Shown here: piece by piece, positions 1 to 15,000 of the stretch | Position numbering within the stretch: position 1 is the stretch's first letter | How the letters are laid out: the number at the start of each line of letters is the position of its first letter | Assembly (NCBI GenBank): GCA_022661535.1 | Contig: JAKULF010000016.1 | Location: 62,001-126,000 of the forward strand | From: Eutypa lata | Taxonomy: Eukaryota > Ascomycota > Sordariomycetes > Xylariales > Diatrypaceae | Reading direction: 5' to 3' | DNA: 64,000 nt | The notes under the pieces: model-generated | Seen by the model: the letters and a program-made list of their open reading frames with translations, nothing else | What the model was told of the DNA's origin: nothing | Database searches by the model: none | Program-made: the position numbers and the translations under genes

Positions 1-1739
1 CCATAACGACACCACATTTTTTCGTAACATCGCATGTCATATGTTGTTCAAGGCGTCATCTCGACCCGAGATCGACTTTTCGGGGTCACAGTGAATCTAG
101 ATCGATCACGTGAAAGTTGGATTGGAAATAGACTTCGGTTTAGCAAAGGCACCCAGTGACTTGGTTCGGGAATCCAGGGATCATTATACCTATATTCCGT
201 GCTTGATATCAACCTATTGAAAAGGACCGAGATTCACCGGCATGTCGCCGGTGGTAGCTGGTTTCTCTAGCTGATTCCTAGCTTGATGATGTCGTGTGAT
301 GTATGGGGTGCATGTGACTGGAATTATTGGTAGGTAGTCTTCTTAAGGTTATATCCATATGTCTAATTTGTCTCTACCTAACTATGCTATAAGTAACATG
401 CAGCAGAACATGATGGTTTTTACGAAGTACGTGGCTATGGAATGGAGGCTTTCTATGAGTGAAACATTGAAATACCGTGGTGATTTGGGCAGGGGGAATG
501 TTAGGAGGTGACAGGTATGATTAAGCTCAATAATATAGATGTTAGTTAGCCTATATTAGATCAGCATGGCATACCAGATATTCCGATCTAAGCCACGCAG
601 TAGTTGACGATAATCTATCCTTGTCCATGTCGTACTGCCCTTGTTCGGGGGACCTTTCGATGGCAATATCCTCCAATAAGCCAGCTTGAATGACAGGTTC
701 GGCACATCTTGACGTATTTTGCGCATATCCGATCTCTTTCACCCCGGCCCTGGCAGCTTGGTTCTTCCAGGATCAGGGTCTCGACTGCGAAGGCAAATAC
801 ACCCTGGATCACGAGCATCGTGTCCTCCCTATCCGGTGTGACCCGGACCAACCGGTTCTAAAGCTCTACTGCATATTTCATAGTTCCTAATTATACATCA
901 TATCAACATCCTTACAATACGTTACTTTCTCAAAATCTTACTTAACATCCTATAGACATTATTAGGACTACCTAGGTAAGAAGAAGGGGCTGAGATCCAG
1001 ACATGTGTACTACGGATAAGGTTCGAGGCCCAATAAAAAGAAGAAAAGGAAGAAGAAGAAGAATACGACGCTGGACTAACTAGTTATACTAAACTTGTAA
1101 GTAACACCCTGCTATAGCGCCATCCATATCCGTGCGTGCCCCGGGATTAAAGGGTGTGGGGTAAGACGAGCAACCCCAAGTTCCCCGCAACGGTTCTCCA
1201 ACATTGCATGTGCTAATAACCCCATGGGCCTATTAACTAACGTTAGACCACACGGCTATGTTTCCCAATCCAACCACCACGCTAATGCGAATCATCTCTG
1301 TAGCCAAGGTCAAGAGCCGAATCCTGCTTGGTGGCGGCCCGACTCGCTCACCAGAGCCCAAACCAAGTCTGGTGCCTGCCCCGTTCCGCCCTCCATACGC
1401 GCTACTCTGCTCCAGGTTCGCCTTCATAGGCTTTTCGACGAGGATCACCTCGGTTTAGTGGCGTACATAGCGGCATCTGTCAGTTATAGGTGAACGGGAT
1501 TCTGCTATAGGGCTCCGGGGTTGCTCGCATCTTGACCATCTCCGCCTCAACTCCGCCCATAGCAACTCTATCGCAGCAGGAATAATAAGGCCGGGTCTAG
1601 TACTCAGATTCGGTCCTATCCCTTTTTCTTGCGTGAGCTCTTGGCGCTAAAAAAAAAAACCAGGGCTCGGCGTCTAGAACAGGGCGTAGGTGAATATCTG
1701 ACGATGCCATGTGAAGAAAGGGCTCTTGCTCTACCTGCC
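1..1739. other. intergenic, no supported gene
   Basis: This stretch holds only short overlapping reading frames without recognisable domains or clean splice sites. It contains a perfect TACCTAGGTA palindrome near 969 and a purine-rich tract (GAA/AAG runs) near 1035-1070. The last part is presumably the glucoamylase promoter. Confidence 0.6.
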
Positions 1740-1746
1740 TATATAA
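1740..1746 (+). promoter_or_regulatory. TATA box of glucoamylase gene
   Basis: A TATATAA heptamer lies 83 bp before the preferred glucoamylase start codon at 1829, a spacing that fits a short leader. No other strong TATA-like motif is seen just upstream. Confidence 0.5.
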
Positions 1747-1828
1747 GCTGAGGGGGATGGACGTCCTGCAAACCGGTAGCAGCGACTTGCTATCGAACAG
1801 CAGTAGCAATTATCTGGCCCATCCCATC

Positions 1829-3951
<2,123 letters not shown>

Positions 3952-4415
3952 GGTTGCTTAGTAGACGAGGAAACGAAAAAAGGGGGGAATATTCTTGGAT
4001 ATTCAAGATACATGTGGTTGGAAATCCATCTATTTAGTGGTTGAGTTATATAGGCAGCACTCATGATTTATCCAATAGGAATATGTAACAAGAATAATAA
4101 TCATTTACGCCTAGTTAAAGCTTAATTTAAACTCGTGGCATTTGTGTGATATTCCACCGCCGTGAACCGGGAGGTAAGCAGTATCTCGTAGTGGATTGGC
4201 TGAAGTGAAACATCGAGGTCAAAAGCACACCACTCTGAAGTGCGTAATCTCAGACAACTATGGCTGTATAAAGGAGCTGTTCCTAAAAGGTCCTCGTTTA
4301 TACAATGATATTATTACATCGCTTCTACAGAAAGCTCCACGTGATCTACCAGAACACCAGCACACACCCCACAAGCAAAGAGTTAGGGAAGAGAACCATA
4401 ATCAACTTCTCTCTA
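3952..4415. other. intergenic, convergent 3' region
   Basis: Short AT-rich gap between the convergent glucoamylase and nicotinamide riboside kinase genes. Nothing beyond probable 3' UTRs is seen. Confidence 0.6.
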
Positions 4416-5455
4416 TCACCGCTCTTTACCATAAACCCCCTCCAGCCCCTTCATCAACATCTCCACCGCCCACTCAAACGTACTCTCCATATCGACATCA
4501 ACACCGCCACCACCACCCCTCCCCATCTGGGCCAAGATGCCATACTCCCTCAACACACCCTCATCCAACCTCCCACCTTCCACATCCCCGCCCTCGAACA
4601 GCCACTTATGAGCCTCTACGTAGTTCGGCCACACGATCTTCTCCACGTACCCCGGGGGATCCTTCCAGAAGCCCTCGAGCGTGACGTAGCCGTCGCGGGC
4701 GTGGCGGCGCTCCGTCGCGCGCGCCCGGCTCACCTGCAGGAAGAGGCGGACATCGAGGAGCGGCATCACGTTCGCGGCCATTTCTTGCTGCTTCGTGTAG
4801 AGGAGGAATCCGTCGAGGAGGCAGACCCGCAATGGTGGTGCTGGTGGCGCTGGTGATGATGAGGTAGAGGCGGGAGGGGAGAAGATGGCGTGGCCTGGTT
4901 GTCCGGGCGCCAGCCATGCTTGTACTTTCGCCTTCATCGCGGCGATCTTGGCGTCCGAGACGGGACACTCGCCGATGGAGTTTTGGTCTTCTTTTGAGTC
5001 TACGAAGGGCTGATTGTGGCGAGGGTTAACACACAAAATTCCCTCAATCCACCCACGATCCCATGGAGCACACAATCGGATGTAGTCCCGCACTCACAGG
5101 AAATGTACCGTTCTCCCGGATGTAAGAAAGCGCCCTGGTCATGTCCGGGATGTAGAGCGCCTCGGCGCAATCCCAGTCCAGAAGGCCATCTCTGATGGGG
5201 AGTCTATCGGATCTTAGAAATCAGCAATCTGAGAACTACTCTAAAACCAAAACCAAAACCCCCACGGTGGATGATAGATAAATATGGCGTCGGATGGTTA
5301 ATTCACAAAACGTACTCGGTCTCGGGCCTGTAGAAATCGTCCTCGTGCAGCACGAACGTGTTCGGGAACACGTCGCGCAGCAGCCTGGCGAGCGTCGTTT
5401 TCCCGCTAGACGATGCCCCGCTTATCCCGACGATGACGGCTTTCCTGTTCTCCAT
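4416..5455 (-). CDS. NRK1: nicotinamide riboside kinase
   Basis: P-loop kinase that phosphorylates nicotinamide riboside to NMN in NAD salvage, expected in the cytosol. Exons on the minus strand: 5455-5316, 5203-5098, 5009-4416 (279 aa). The N terminus has the Walker A motif GISGASSSGKTT (residues 10-21), followed by HEDDFYRPETELPIRDG, where splicing joins ETE to LPIRD, and LLDWDCAEALYIPDM. Both joins restore NRK family motifs, so the introns are well supported (donors GTACGT and GTGAGT). The later part has a typical lid/LLDGF core and a poly-Gly insertion near the C terminus. It is longer than yeast Nrk1 (240 aa), mainly through low-complexity segments. A uridine kinase is the alternative, but the IRDGLxDWD motif favours NRK. 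Confidence 0.85.
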
Positions 5456-5942
5456 CGTCGTCTATAAATGAAAAAAATGCCCCTCGACTGGGTTGGTCTG
5501 TGGTTTGCTGTCGCAATAGTAGTAAGGAGATGGGATCTGTTGATGTTAAGTCAAGTATGAGACTTATGTCGTTTGATGTTCATTTTTTAGTTGAACGACG
5601 GCGTCCGGAATGGGGTAAAGAAAAAGGTGGGGAGCGGCCGGTTGAGGTCGGATGTCGGACTGAAATGACTAAATTTCTCTCCGAGATCGACGCCCCGGAG
5701 TCTACAACATCTTATATCTAGGTGAGTTACAAAAACTTGGTGATTTTGTCTTAAGCGATGATAAGTCTAATAACATCAATACTAGACACTGAAATCTTAT
5801 GTTATCTTTCATTAGGTAAGTACTCCAGCTTCTCTAGCTTTAATGACCAAGAGTCCAGTCTTATCAGATCCTTCTTGACTCGGATAGCTACCTAGGCACC
5901 TTAATACTGAGCAAAATCGCCCGTCTACTGGCGATGTCAAAG
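5456..5942. other. intergenic
   Basis: Gap between the 5' end of the kinase and the 3' end of the ketosamine kinase-like gene. No coding signal or repeat seen. Confidence 0.6.
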
Positions 5943-7032
5943 TTATCCATATTTTGAATTCAGCTTTTTCATGATCGACATCGCTCCGCTCTTGTAACCT
6001 CCTCCGAATATTGCCCAGTGATTCAGATGGTGATACCTGTCTAATTATCAGCAAAATGCCCCTCGTGAATACAGCTTCTCCGTCAAGGGTACCCACAATT
6101 CGTAGAGTGACACGCGATCCTCCCATTCCTCTTTGGGCTCGGCTTTCGGCACCAGGCTATTGTACTCTTTCCAAAAGCTGCCCCCGAACCCTCCAAACAT
6201 TCTCATTATCCCGAGCTCGTACTCTGAGTGCCCATATACAGCCGACGGGTCAAAGACCACCTCCTCAACTCCGCCTTCCCCGGCAATCTTCCCTCGGCCG
6301 TGATTCCCACTCCAGAGGTCGCCATGGATGACGACCGGCACCACCCCTTTTAGGTGCTCATCTCCTAGCAATCGAGGTACTATAACACTAGCGGTCTTCT
6401 CAACAGCCTTCGAAAGTTCGGGATCCGAACCGTTCGACCTAACCCCTTGACTCAGGATAGCGCGTAGTCGGTTGTTGGCGTAGAAGTCGGCCCACGAAGA
6501 CTTCCAGGAATTGTCCTGCGGCGAGGATCCACAGCACGTCGAGACAGGGAACCCGAACATCGGCTTCTCGAACCCCTCGGGGATCGGCGCCGGGGTCGTG
6601 TGCAGCTTCGCCAGCTTCTTCGCCAGCGAGTCTCCCGAGCCGGCCGGTCCGGATGCGCCGAGGTCCAGGAAGTCCGTCGCCATGAAGTACTTGTTGGGGT
6701 TCTCGGTGAAAGCCCCATGTGCGTATGATCGCGGGCAGAAGTTGGGGACGGATGAGTGGATTGCATTGAGAGATTCGTGTTCTCCTAGAGGGGTGTTAGT
6801 CCTGTCTCTTTAGATATGCATATATATGAGCTCGGGTTCCCTAACCTTTGAACATGATCTCTGACTCCGGTCCCATCCCGGTCTTCACGAAGTAGTTCTT
6901 CTCTTTGCTATCGACAGTAGATGATAGCTTGAACGTCGAGGCGAATCCCGATCCACCATGTGAAGCTATCTTCGTGACATTGGGATCAAGGCCTAAACCT
7001 TTAATGATAGCAGGATCTACTTTTGGCGGCAT
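5943..7032 (-). CDS. fructosamine/ketosamine-3-kinase family protein
   Basis: Member of the fructosamine-3-kinase family (protein-kinase-like fold), whose members phosphorylate sugars of glycated proteins and start deglycation. Exons: 7032-6846, 6784-6097, 6036-5943, giving 322 aa, near the usual 300-330. Visible motifs are SHGGSGFASTFKL (nucleotide-binding loop), YFVKTG (ATP Lys), EHESLNAIH, the catalytic VIHGDLWSGNHG (D218) and VVFDPSAVYGHSEYELGIMRMFGG, all signatures of the family. Without the last intron the frame would stop soon after SLYEL; splicing at GTGGGT...ACAG restores YHHLNHWAIFGGGYKSGAMSIMKKL, the expected C terminus. The first join also restores FKGEHESLNAIH. The substrate in fungi is not settled. 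Confidence 0.87.
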
Positions 7033-8038
7033 CTTTAGGCTACTGGTAAATCATAAGTGTAGGTACGCTAAGATATTCATGTATTTAGGTCTGTTTGTTT
7101 GAGGTGTGTCGCAATTCTCAGAGCATACTGATTGCTTAGGTATGTAGATACGTAGGTAGGTAACCAATGACGTCATAGCCCCAAAGCCCCACAGGGTACA
7201 CTGTTTCAGGGCTGATGAATGTTAGGCTTATAAAGATTAAGATACCATCGTTTAAGGCGAAGCTGGGTTAATTAAAGTTGAATGTTCCTGTATTCCAACT
7301 ATGATGTTACTAGATATATCGGCAAAGGTCCACTTGACATGTAGTCTATCAGTCCTCAGTTCCTGCATGTAGACCCTCTCCTATTCTCCTAGCCCTCCTT
7401 GTCTTCGCAAAACCCGCCTTGAAAATCGCAACTCTACTGGGGGCATACAACTATACGTGACCGAGTACCCTTTCATCGACATTATCACCTACTGATCATG
7501 CTTGATAAGACCTGTGCTTTCGAGACAGGTAGTAAAGCCTCTCAACTCATATCAGATTGTAGTCTCACATGGACCTAATCATTTCTACACCTTGCTACTA
7601 ACACGGCTTGCTTTCTACCCTTATTTAATGGTGAATATGATGCATTATATACGAAGAGGCGGTCAATTTGGTAGATGTAGATATCTCCTAACTCAGAATC
7701 GATGCTATTCTCGATGCCTCCAACTGGTTCCGGAAACTGAAATGCAGTCGCTTAGAAGTGTGCAGAAGCATACGCACTTCCTTATTAGTTATTATAGACG
7801 AACCGGAAAGGGCAAACACGGGATTTATTGTCCCTGGTGTCAGTTCAATTTTAAAGAAAGGTGACGGATATGGACAGCGTTTGAAAGATATTGCAGTCGG
7901 GCCCTCTCACGTATCGAGAGAAGAAAGCATCTGAGAAGCAAAGAATTACCAGACAGATTTTAACCTCCAACACACCTGGTACCGTTTCGATGTAGCTCCA
8001 CATAGTACAGATAGGCTAAGTACAGACTGTGCCTCATA
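7033..8038. other. intergenic
   Basis: About 1 kb without a supported gene. A 120-codon open frame at 7502-7864 has no recognisable domain and a composition unlike the neighbouring genes, so I do not call it. Confidence 0.55.
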
Positions 8039-8248
8039 CTATTCCACAAATTTCCCCCTTTTGCTCATAAATGCTGCCGGAGCGTCTGGCTTGACCAAGT
8101 GTCCTGAACAGTAGTTGGACGCATCCTTACCCCATACTTTGGTTATTGGATTGCATTTGACGATGGTTCCCTGTCGCTCCGCGCACTGGACGAACTCCAT
8201 CTCCTTCTTGCGGCCGCACGTATACTTGATGAACTTGGAGTCACACAT
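8039..8248 (-). CDS. small Cys-containing hypothetical protein
   Basis: Single-exon frame of 69 residues beginning MCDSKFIKYTCGRKKEMEF and carrying four cysteines (residues 2, 11, 22, 32) plus one at 47, with a basic, polar composition and no signal peptide. Short intracellular fungal proteins with a similar start (M-C-x(n)-Y-x-C-G, then a later cysteine and an xNYCxxH segment) are common and of unknown role; the cysteines and a His (SGHLV) could bind a metal. This resemblance and the compact frame are the only support. It could have further exons or be a chance frame. Confidence 0.5.
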   Translation of the reverse strand: MCDSKFIKYTCGRKKEMEFVQCAERQGTIVKCNPITKVWGKDASNYCSGHLVKPDAPAAFMSKRGKFVE

Positions 8249-9079
8249 GTCTCTCTAACATGGCATCATGGATTAGACTTGAGCTCAAAGTAAGGTGGGA
8301 AATGACTGCATACTTAATATCAAGGGTAGTATAGTGACTTGTACGCGCTTGCCGATGGTGAATACGAAACTGAGAGCGATGTGATAAACGGGGACTACCA
8401 TGTAGCTAGTTAGGCCGCAAGGCCGTCGGGTTACGAATGAAAGTCTCCGAAGATCCTTGGCATTACCGTCGGCCCGGGACCTTGTAAAGTACGAGGTCCC
8501 CCTTCTCATGCATACATATTTGCAAGAGAACACCGAAGGACCCCACTTGTAATATGATGCAGTTACTTACTTCGTACGTAGGCCGCAAAAATCCACACCT
8601 AGTTAAGAGTAATTATACCCGCAACGACTACCGACGGCGTAAATATTTGGACGAGATTTATCAGAATTTAATGGATGTTATAAAACCATTAGTAATTATT
8701 TTATGTATACCATAAGTTATCGAGCACCTGTCTCTTTATACAGGATACCAACCGGTACTACAGTATGAGAGTCTGGTAACATCTTTACATCTAGTACCTA
8801 TATCATTTCTGTATTTCGATCTCTACACGTCAAGCCCCTGGTTTAGGGTGGATAAATGTTAAGCCGAGGGAAGGATCATGATCCTGTGACTCTGGGATCT
8901 TGGCATACAGCAGAAGTAAGGGGTTTGTATGGTTTTCGTCGCGGACGTGGTCTATAAAGGAGCAATATTCCCCCTTAATATCACCCAGTTGCTAAATAAC
9001 CATCACGTCAACCATTGTCCTCAAGACTCACACTCAGAAAACACACCTGATTAAATATCTACATATCAACATATCAACA
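8249..9079. other. intergenic with promoter of downstream hydrolase
   Basis: No supported gene. The right end contains a TATA box and the probable 5' UTR of the hydrolase at 9080. Confidence 0.55.
8953..8958 (+). promoter_or_regulatory. TATA box of alpha/beta hydrolase gene
   Basis: TATAAA lies 122 bp before the start codon at 9080, leaving room for a leader of roughly 90 nt. Confidence 0.45.
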
Positions 9080-9935
9080 ATGTCCAAACCATCAATTCTT
9101 CTCATCCCGGGCGCGTGTGGGCTTCCCGAATTCTACGAATCTTTTATCAATGCCGTCACAGCCAGAGGTTATGAGATCAGAGGTCTGCACCTCCCCAGCG
9201 TCTGTCTCAAGACGGAAACCAGGGAGGGAGAGGCGCCAACTATGTATGAGGATGCGGCCTTCATTGCCAAGCATGCCACCGCCCTTGCCGACGAGGGCAA
9301 GGACGTGCTCATCCTCACGCACTCCTACGGAGGCGTACCGGGGACCGAGAGCGTGAAGGGCTTAAGTAAGAGCGAGAGGCAGAAGCAAGGCAAAAAGGGC
9401 GGGATCGTGAGACTCGCATACATGACATCCCTAACGCCGGCGGTAGGGGTCGCTGCTGCGGGCCTGCAAGCCGATAGTGGACTTCAAGAGACAGCCCCCT
9501 TCGATATTGATGTTCGTCCACCTCGTCACATTCTTTCCTTATATACTACACTAGTTTCCACCTGACTGACAGGCGCAATAAAAATAGGACAAAGGCTGGA
9601 TAACCCTTCCCGACATCGAGAAGGCTGCTGCGACCTCGTTTTCCCACATGCCTCAGGAGGAAAGCGAACGATGGGCAAGAAAATTGCAAAAGCATTCGGC
9701 TGCTAGCTTCGCATCCCCACTGACGTACGCCGGTTATAAAGATGTGCCGGTGTCATACCTGCTCTGTGAAGAGGACCGCGCGATCCCGGCAGCTGTCCAG
9801 AAGGCTGGCATCGAGCTCATCGAACGAGAGAGCGGGAGACCTGTCGATGTCACTAGTATCAAGACAGGGCATTGTCCGACACTTAGCGCGCCGAAGGAGA
9901 CTGAGGGTTGGATTTTCAAGGTGTTGGAGGGCTAG
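9080..9935 (+). CDS. alpha/beta hydrolase (esterase-like)
   Basis: Small alpha/beta-fold serine hydrolase of the type found widely in fungi (methylesterase/salicylate-esterase-like). Exons 9080-9511 and 9588-9935 encode 259 aa. The N terminus SILLIPGACGLPEFYE gives the first strand and oxyanion loop. The nucleophile lies in LILTHSYGG (S82), where the first Gly of GxSxG is Thr. A probable acid is in CEEDRAIP and the His in KTGHCPTLS. The intron (GTTCGT...AAATAG) joins APFDID to DKGWITLPDIEKAA. No signal peptide is seen, so it is probably cytosolic. It is 2.1 kb from the PKS end and on the opposite strand; membership in the cluster is possible but unsupported. Substrate unknown. Confidence 0.85.
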
Positions 9936-12053
9936 ACGAAGGACGTTCGTCGTTATGGATTGGAAGATGGGAAATACCTAGGTACTTGCGGATGTAAGCT
10001 TCCTTTCGTTCGCAATCTTCATGTACTATCTCGCTGGAGGCCATGACCAGGCAGCCTTGAGCACATTACTTTCAGGTGTTATGAAATATTCAGACTCCAC
10101 CGGGAGTACTAGTAAAAGACGTTACATCAGATCCTCGTGATAAAAAATTTGGGAAAATGTATAGATCTCAGCAACAAAGCACCACAGCAGCTGGGTTAAT
10201 CTATTACATCTATTCATCATCTAACTCGTTGGACCTGGGACCTAGCAGGGGGCAGTGTAACCACCTTGCTTTCGTATAACCCACCCTATCTCACGATGTG
10301 TAAGTAGGATCTGAAGAGATGCACATTGATGAATGAAGATTGTGGGCAATCTGGTTGTTGATTCAAGTCTGATTCATCTGAGTAAGGTGGGCCAACAGGT
10401 AGACCAATTAAGGCCAGCAAAAAGCTAGTTATCTAACGTACATAATCCCACAACCATGTGACTGTCCCACAAATCCTCGTTTTATATTTAGTACGGCCCA
10501 CACAATTAGATCTCCTATCAGCCCTATCTCAGCACCTTGGACTTTGAATTGAACCCGCGAGATGTTGTATTAAGGTCACAACCAAATTCAATTAGTTAGT
10601 ACTTCCTACATAGAAGCTTAACTTCATATATAATTTTCATTCGGACGCTTTTGCCTTTTAACAGCCTCATAGTTCCGCCTTAGCATGAAGAAACGCGATA
10701 GCAGAGTCTGTACATAGTCCCGCCGAATAGGAGCCGCACTAGCTACGAAAGCAAGGATTTGACGGTCGGCGGTCTCCGCCGTCCTACCAGTTTTGTATGA
10801 GATATAAGAGATGCAACCCTTTAGGGTTACATTCAAAGAGATCTCTTCTCTTCTTTAGTCAACCTTTACAGTCAACATACAGACTTTCAAAACAGCTTCA
10901 CTGTATGGTCCAGGGTCTTAGATAACTCAAGTTCTGAGTTGTCGTTATTCCAGCATACCTATTCGCTTTTCGACTATCATAACTTTCCACAAATCTTCAC
11001 GCTAGCCACCCGAGAGTACATTATATTAACTCTCAAAAAAATACCTAATCGGCATACCCTATTCGATATAAACATCCCTTCGATCTAGTGGAAAAATGCA
11101 CCATTCGGAATTCCAAAGGTGGTGGCGAGCGCAGTTCGCTCCACAAGAGTGTAAATCCACGGCTATGTGTCCTTGCAGTCTCTGCTTCGGAGGTGGCGAC
11201 TCGGAGGGGATTCCCACGACGAAACACACATCTCCCCACTCCGGTGACTCCACCCCGAGCCTAGTACCATCCAGACGCGCGGGCGGTTCGCCTGACCTAG
11301 CGCCACAGCGCGCTCGATAGAGTATAGCTGCTTCGGATACCGTTGTGCTCTGCGTAGACGCGCAGTCGGAGCCAGGGGCAGGCTCCGAGACGTTGATGTG
11401 ACCAAAGGAAAAGGCTGCGCACGTTGGCATGATGAGTAACACCATATATATATATATGTTTGCATGAGGGTGCAGCTGGGACGGTTTTGTTGACCTAGTC
11501 AAGTCAATTCTATTTTTTTAATGCATGACATAGGATATTAATATCGGTAGAAATAGGATAGAGACTAAGGGATCGGAATGTAACCTAATATATCTAATAA
11601 TAACTATGACGACCACTGTTTACTTCCCCTTCACTTACAACGATGGTAGCCGTCTCCACGTACTGTGCAATTGTACACTAGCACGTCATAACCCCTATAA
11701 GAGATGTCTCCGTCCATCACTCATAATCATCTCTCAACCCCAGACATCTATAGCATCATGCAAACTCCCATCTTCTGTAAATTTTCGAGAAACACATAAC
11801 CATTAACCAAATATGATTAGCGCATGTGATCACAAGCATCATGAATAGCGCAGCAAACAATGCCAAGAAAATCTCTGCCGGCATTCTGCAGCTTATCTGA
11901 GGCCACGAAGACAAACAGCCACAAAAAAGAAGATCCAGACGGACGCAGTCTTGGACCTATAAGATAAGGTCCACCGAAGGCCGTACACATTTTATGTACA
12001 GGAACGGTGTCATGTTTTGAAAATTACCAAGTCTTCCAGCCTCGAACTTTTAT
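9936..12053. other. intergenic, 2.1 kb
   Basis: No supported gene. A GC-richer island at about 11090-11400 has open frames on both strands without recognisable domains, and a (TA)n tract lies at about 11441-11456. A perfect TACCTAGGTA palindrome is at 9975-9984. It separates the hydrolase from the 3' end of the PKS and may be the edge of the biosynthetic cluster. Confidence 0.5.
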
Positions 12054-15000
12054 CTACTTTCCCCCCTTCTCTTGAATTAGGCGATCGACAACTTTCCCAC
12101 ACAGAGATCTTAAATCCTCGGCATTCAAGATGTCCAGCGTTGTAAGCTCAACCTTTAACTGGACCTTCAACCAATTACGGAGGTCTACTGCCGCTAGAGA
12201 ATCAATTCCATAACTACTCAGAGGCTTCGATTCTTCCATATCCGTCGCGAGGCCCAGGATACGGACAACTTGCTTATTGACGAGTTTGATAGCCTCGGGG
12301 ACGAGTTTGTCTACCGAAAGCGATGCCATGAGCATAGACTGGAATGTACGGAGACTATGGTCGCCGTCCCCACTGCCTGGCCCCATATCTGATGCATGAG
12401 TGTGCGATAAAAGGAGCGAATGGAATCGCATATCTCCCAAGAGAGGCGAGCCTTCCAGCAGTGGGTAAGGCAGACCCGTGATCATCTGGCTTCTGCTCTC
12501 TTGGTTTATGCCATGCCCTCCATTTCCTGTCTGCTGCAAAATTGAGAACTTCAGAATATCGTGCAGCTGTTTTTCGTTTATCCCTGGTAACTGACTCCTG
12601 CTCCTCACGCGATCGGTCAGGCTTTGGTGCTCGCTCATATACCCAACATCTTCCACAATGCCGAGATCGACAGTGTGTGCAACTAGACCAAGAGAATGGC
12701 GGTACAATGCGAAAGCGTCTTGGAAGCTGTTCCCCGCAGCATAATTTGCCTGGCCCGATGTTCCGACAATACCGGACACGGACGACAACATAGTGAAGAA
12801 GTCGAGCTTTCCATGTACCTGTTGAGCGGCGGCATGGAGATTCCATGTTCCCGATACCTTACAAGCCATAGCGCTATAATATTCTTCGAGTGTCATTGAT
12901 TCAAATGTTTTGTCCTGGGGTGTCTTAGTATCTGCTTGTACATTATTGCTAACTCACAAACTTACACGTAGAACCATAGCACCTTGAATGATACCCTTGA
13001 TAGATAATGCGGACTCTTGGAAGAGGCGAGTAACGTCCTCTATGTTTGTCACATCCCCTTTGAATATAGTTGTTGTTGCGCCAAGGCTACTAAGGTCTCG
13101 GATGACTCGCTGTGATCGCTCATCATCGACGCCGCTTCGCGATAGGATCGTGAGGTTCTTGGCACCACACTGCGCCATGTACAGAGCGAGGCTTCCACAT
13201 AGGCCTTTCAATCCTCCAACAACTAAATACATGGCGTTAGGGTCGAATTTTAGGGACAGCGGTGCCGGTCGAGCTAGGACTCTAACGTCCCCCATTCCTT
13301 CATCTGAGATGACAACCTTTCCGATGTGTTCTCCAGACCGCATGTATCTCATCGCTTCTGGAATATGGCTGAACGAGAAGACTTTCATCGGGGAGATCGG
13401 CTTTATATGGCCCGCAATTAATAGCTTCCGAACTACCTGTAATATTCTTTCGATAAGTGGAAGGTCGTCAAGGATACTGGGCTTGGATATATCGACTCCT
13501 CGATATGAACAGTTGCGGTTAAAGGGCTCCATGGACAGCGTATTCCTATCCATAATGTCCTTCTTACCAATTTCGACAAGGGTGCCATTGTCAGTGAGGA
13601 GTCTCCACGATTCGTCCAAAAGGTCGCCGGTAAGGGAGTTTAAGACACAGTCGATACCCTTCCCTTTGGTCAATGCTCGGATGGCAGGGGCGAAATTCGC
13701 GTTACGGGACGAAAAGATATGTGACCGAGGTATACCGTATTGCTCTTGCAGGAACCTTCGCTTGTCCTCATTGCCCACGGTAGCGTAAATCTTAGCACCG
13801 AGATACTGGCAAACCTGAATACTCGCAATGCCGACACCACCTGCCGCTGAGTGAATGAGCACTGATTGCCCCTTCCTTATACCAGCAATCTCCATTAAAC
13901 AAAAGACAGCGGTGAAGTACACGATGCTGATTGTTGCCGCCTCCTCGAAAGAGACCGAGTCGGGAAGTAAGAAGACGTTCTCCTTGGGCACACGATTGCG
14001 ATTGGCAAAAGAGCCTTTACCGTGGATAAGGACTCTATCACCGATTCGATATGAGGTGACCTCAGTACCAACTTTAGTAATAATACCCGCGCCTTCAAGT
14101 CCAAGCAGGTGTTCATTCTCAGGGACTATTCCTAAGGTTGTTGCGATATCCTAGCATAAATTAATGATTAGCATTCCCACTTAGACATATTTGATCTTCG
14201 ACTCACCTTGAAGTTCAATCCCGCAGCCCGAATCTCTACTTCAACCTCGCCGCTATTAAGAGCATCATCTTGCTCTACCATTTCATTAAAATGGAGAGAT
14301 TCCATAGACCCGACTCTCTCGCAATGCATCCTCACTGTCTTCTTGTTTTGTCTGAATTTAATCTCTACCAGGTCTGCCCCGCTCGTAGCCTCCTCGGCTG
14401 CACGGATCATCTTCTCATCGGGCAGAACCCGGTGGATATGTAGGATCCCCACCCTCTCACAATACTCATACTCATTGTCATGAAATACACTTTCGCGATC
14501 TGTGAAAGTCTCCATGATGCGGATAACAGACTCCGCAGTGATAAGGTTTGTAAAAGAAGAAACATCCAGGGTTTTAAGGATGAGGCTGGGGCTCTCACCT
14601 CGTAGACTACGCACGAAGCCATGAGTAAGGGCAGTAGAGGGCGATGAGACTTGCAGCTGCGAGCCACAGGTCAGCCAGAGGATCTTCCGGTCTGCTACCA
14701 AAAATTTTCGGAGATTGTGCCAACTTGATTGGGAGATGTTAGCGAGCAGCGGCGACTGTGGGTCATCAAGCAGAAGCAGAGGGTTTTCAATGGGCTTGGA
14801 AGTAGCAACAGAGGGATCCAACAAATCTCCAGCCCAACCAAGGTCTTTGAGATTCTGAATCAAGGAGGCACATTCAATTGACCCATTTGACCAGTCGACG
14901 ACAGAGAAGCCCGTATGATTCGTTTGCTGTTGGCGGGCTTCCAGGGGAGAGCAAAGGTAGACAGACGAGAGGCTACTATGACAGGCTTGGTTTTGAGGCG

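Noticed and set aside
7502..7864. Possible 120-residue protein
   Set aside because: No domain, no plausible promoter or splice partners, and AT-biased composition like intergenic DNA.
11059..11502. Possible 147-residue secreted protein with an early hydrophobic stretch
   Set aside because: Part of the hydrophobic start comes from a (TA)n repeat, and the rest has no conserved pattern; both strands are equally open.
12988..13788. Open frame of 266 codons on the plus strand
   Set aside because: Antisense shadow of the PKS ER/KR exon, which has clear catalytic motifs.
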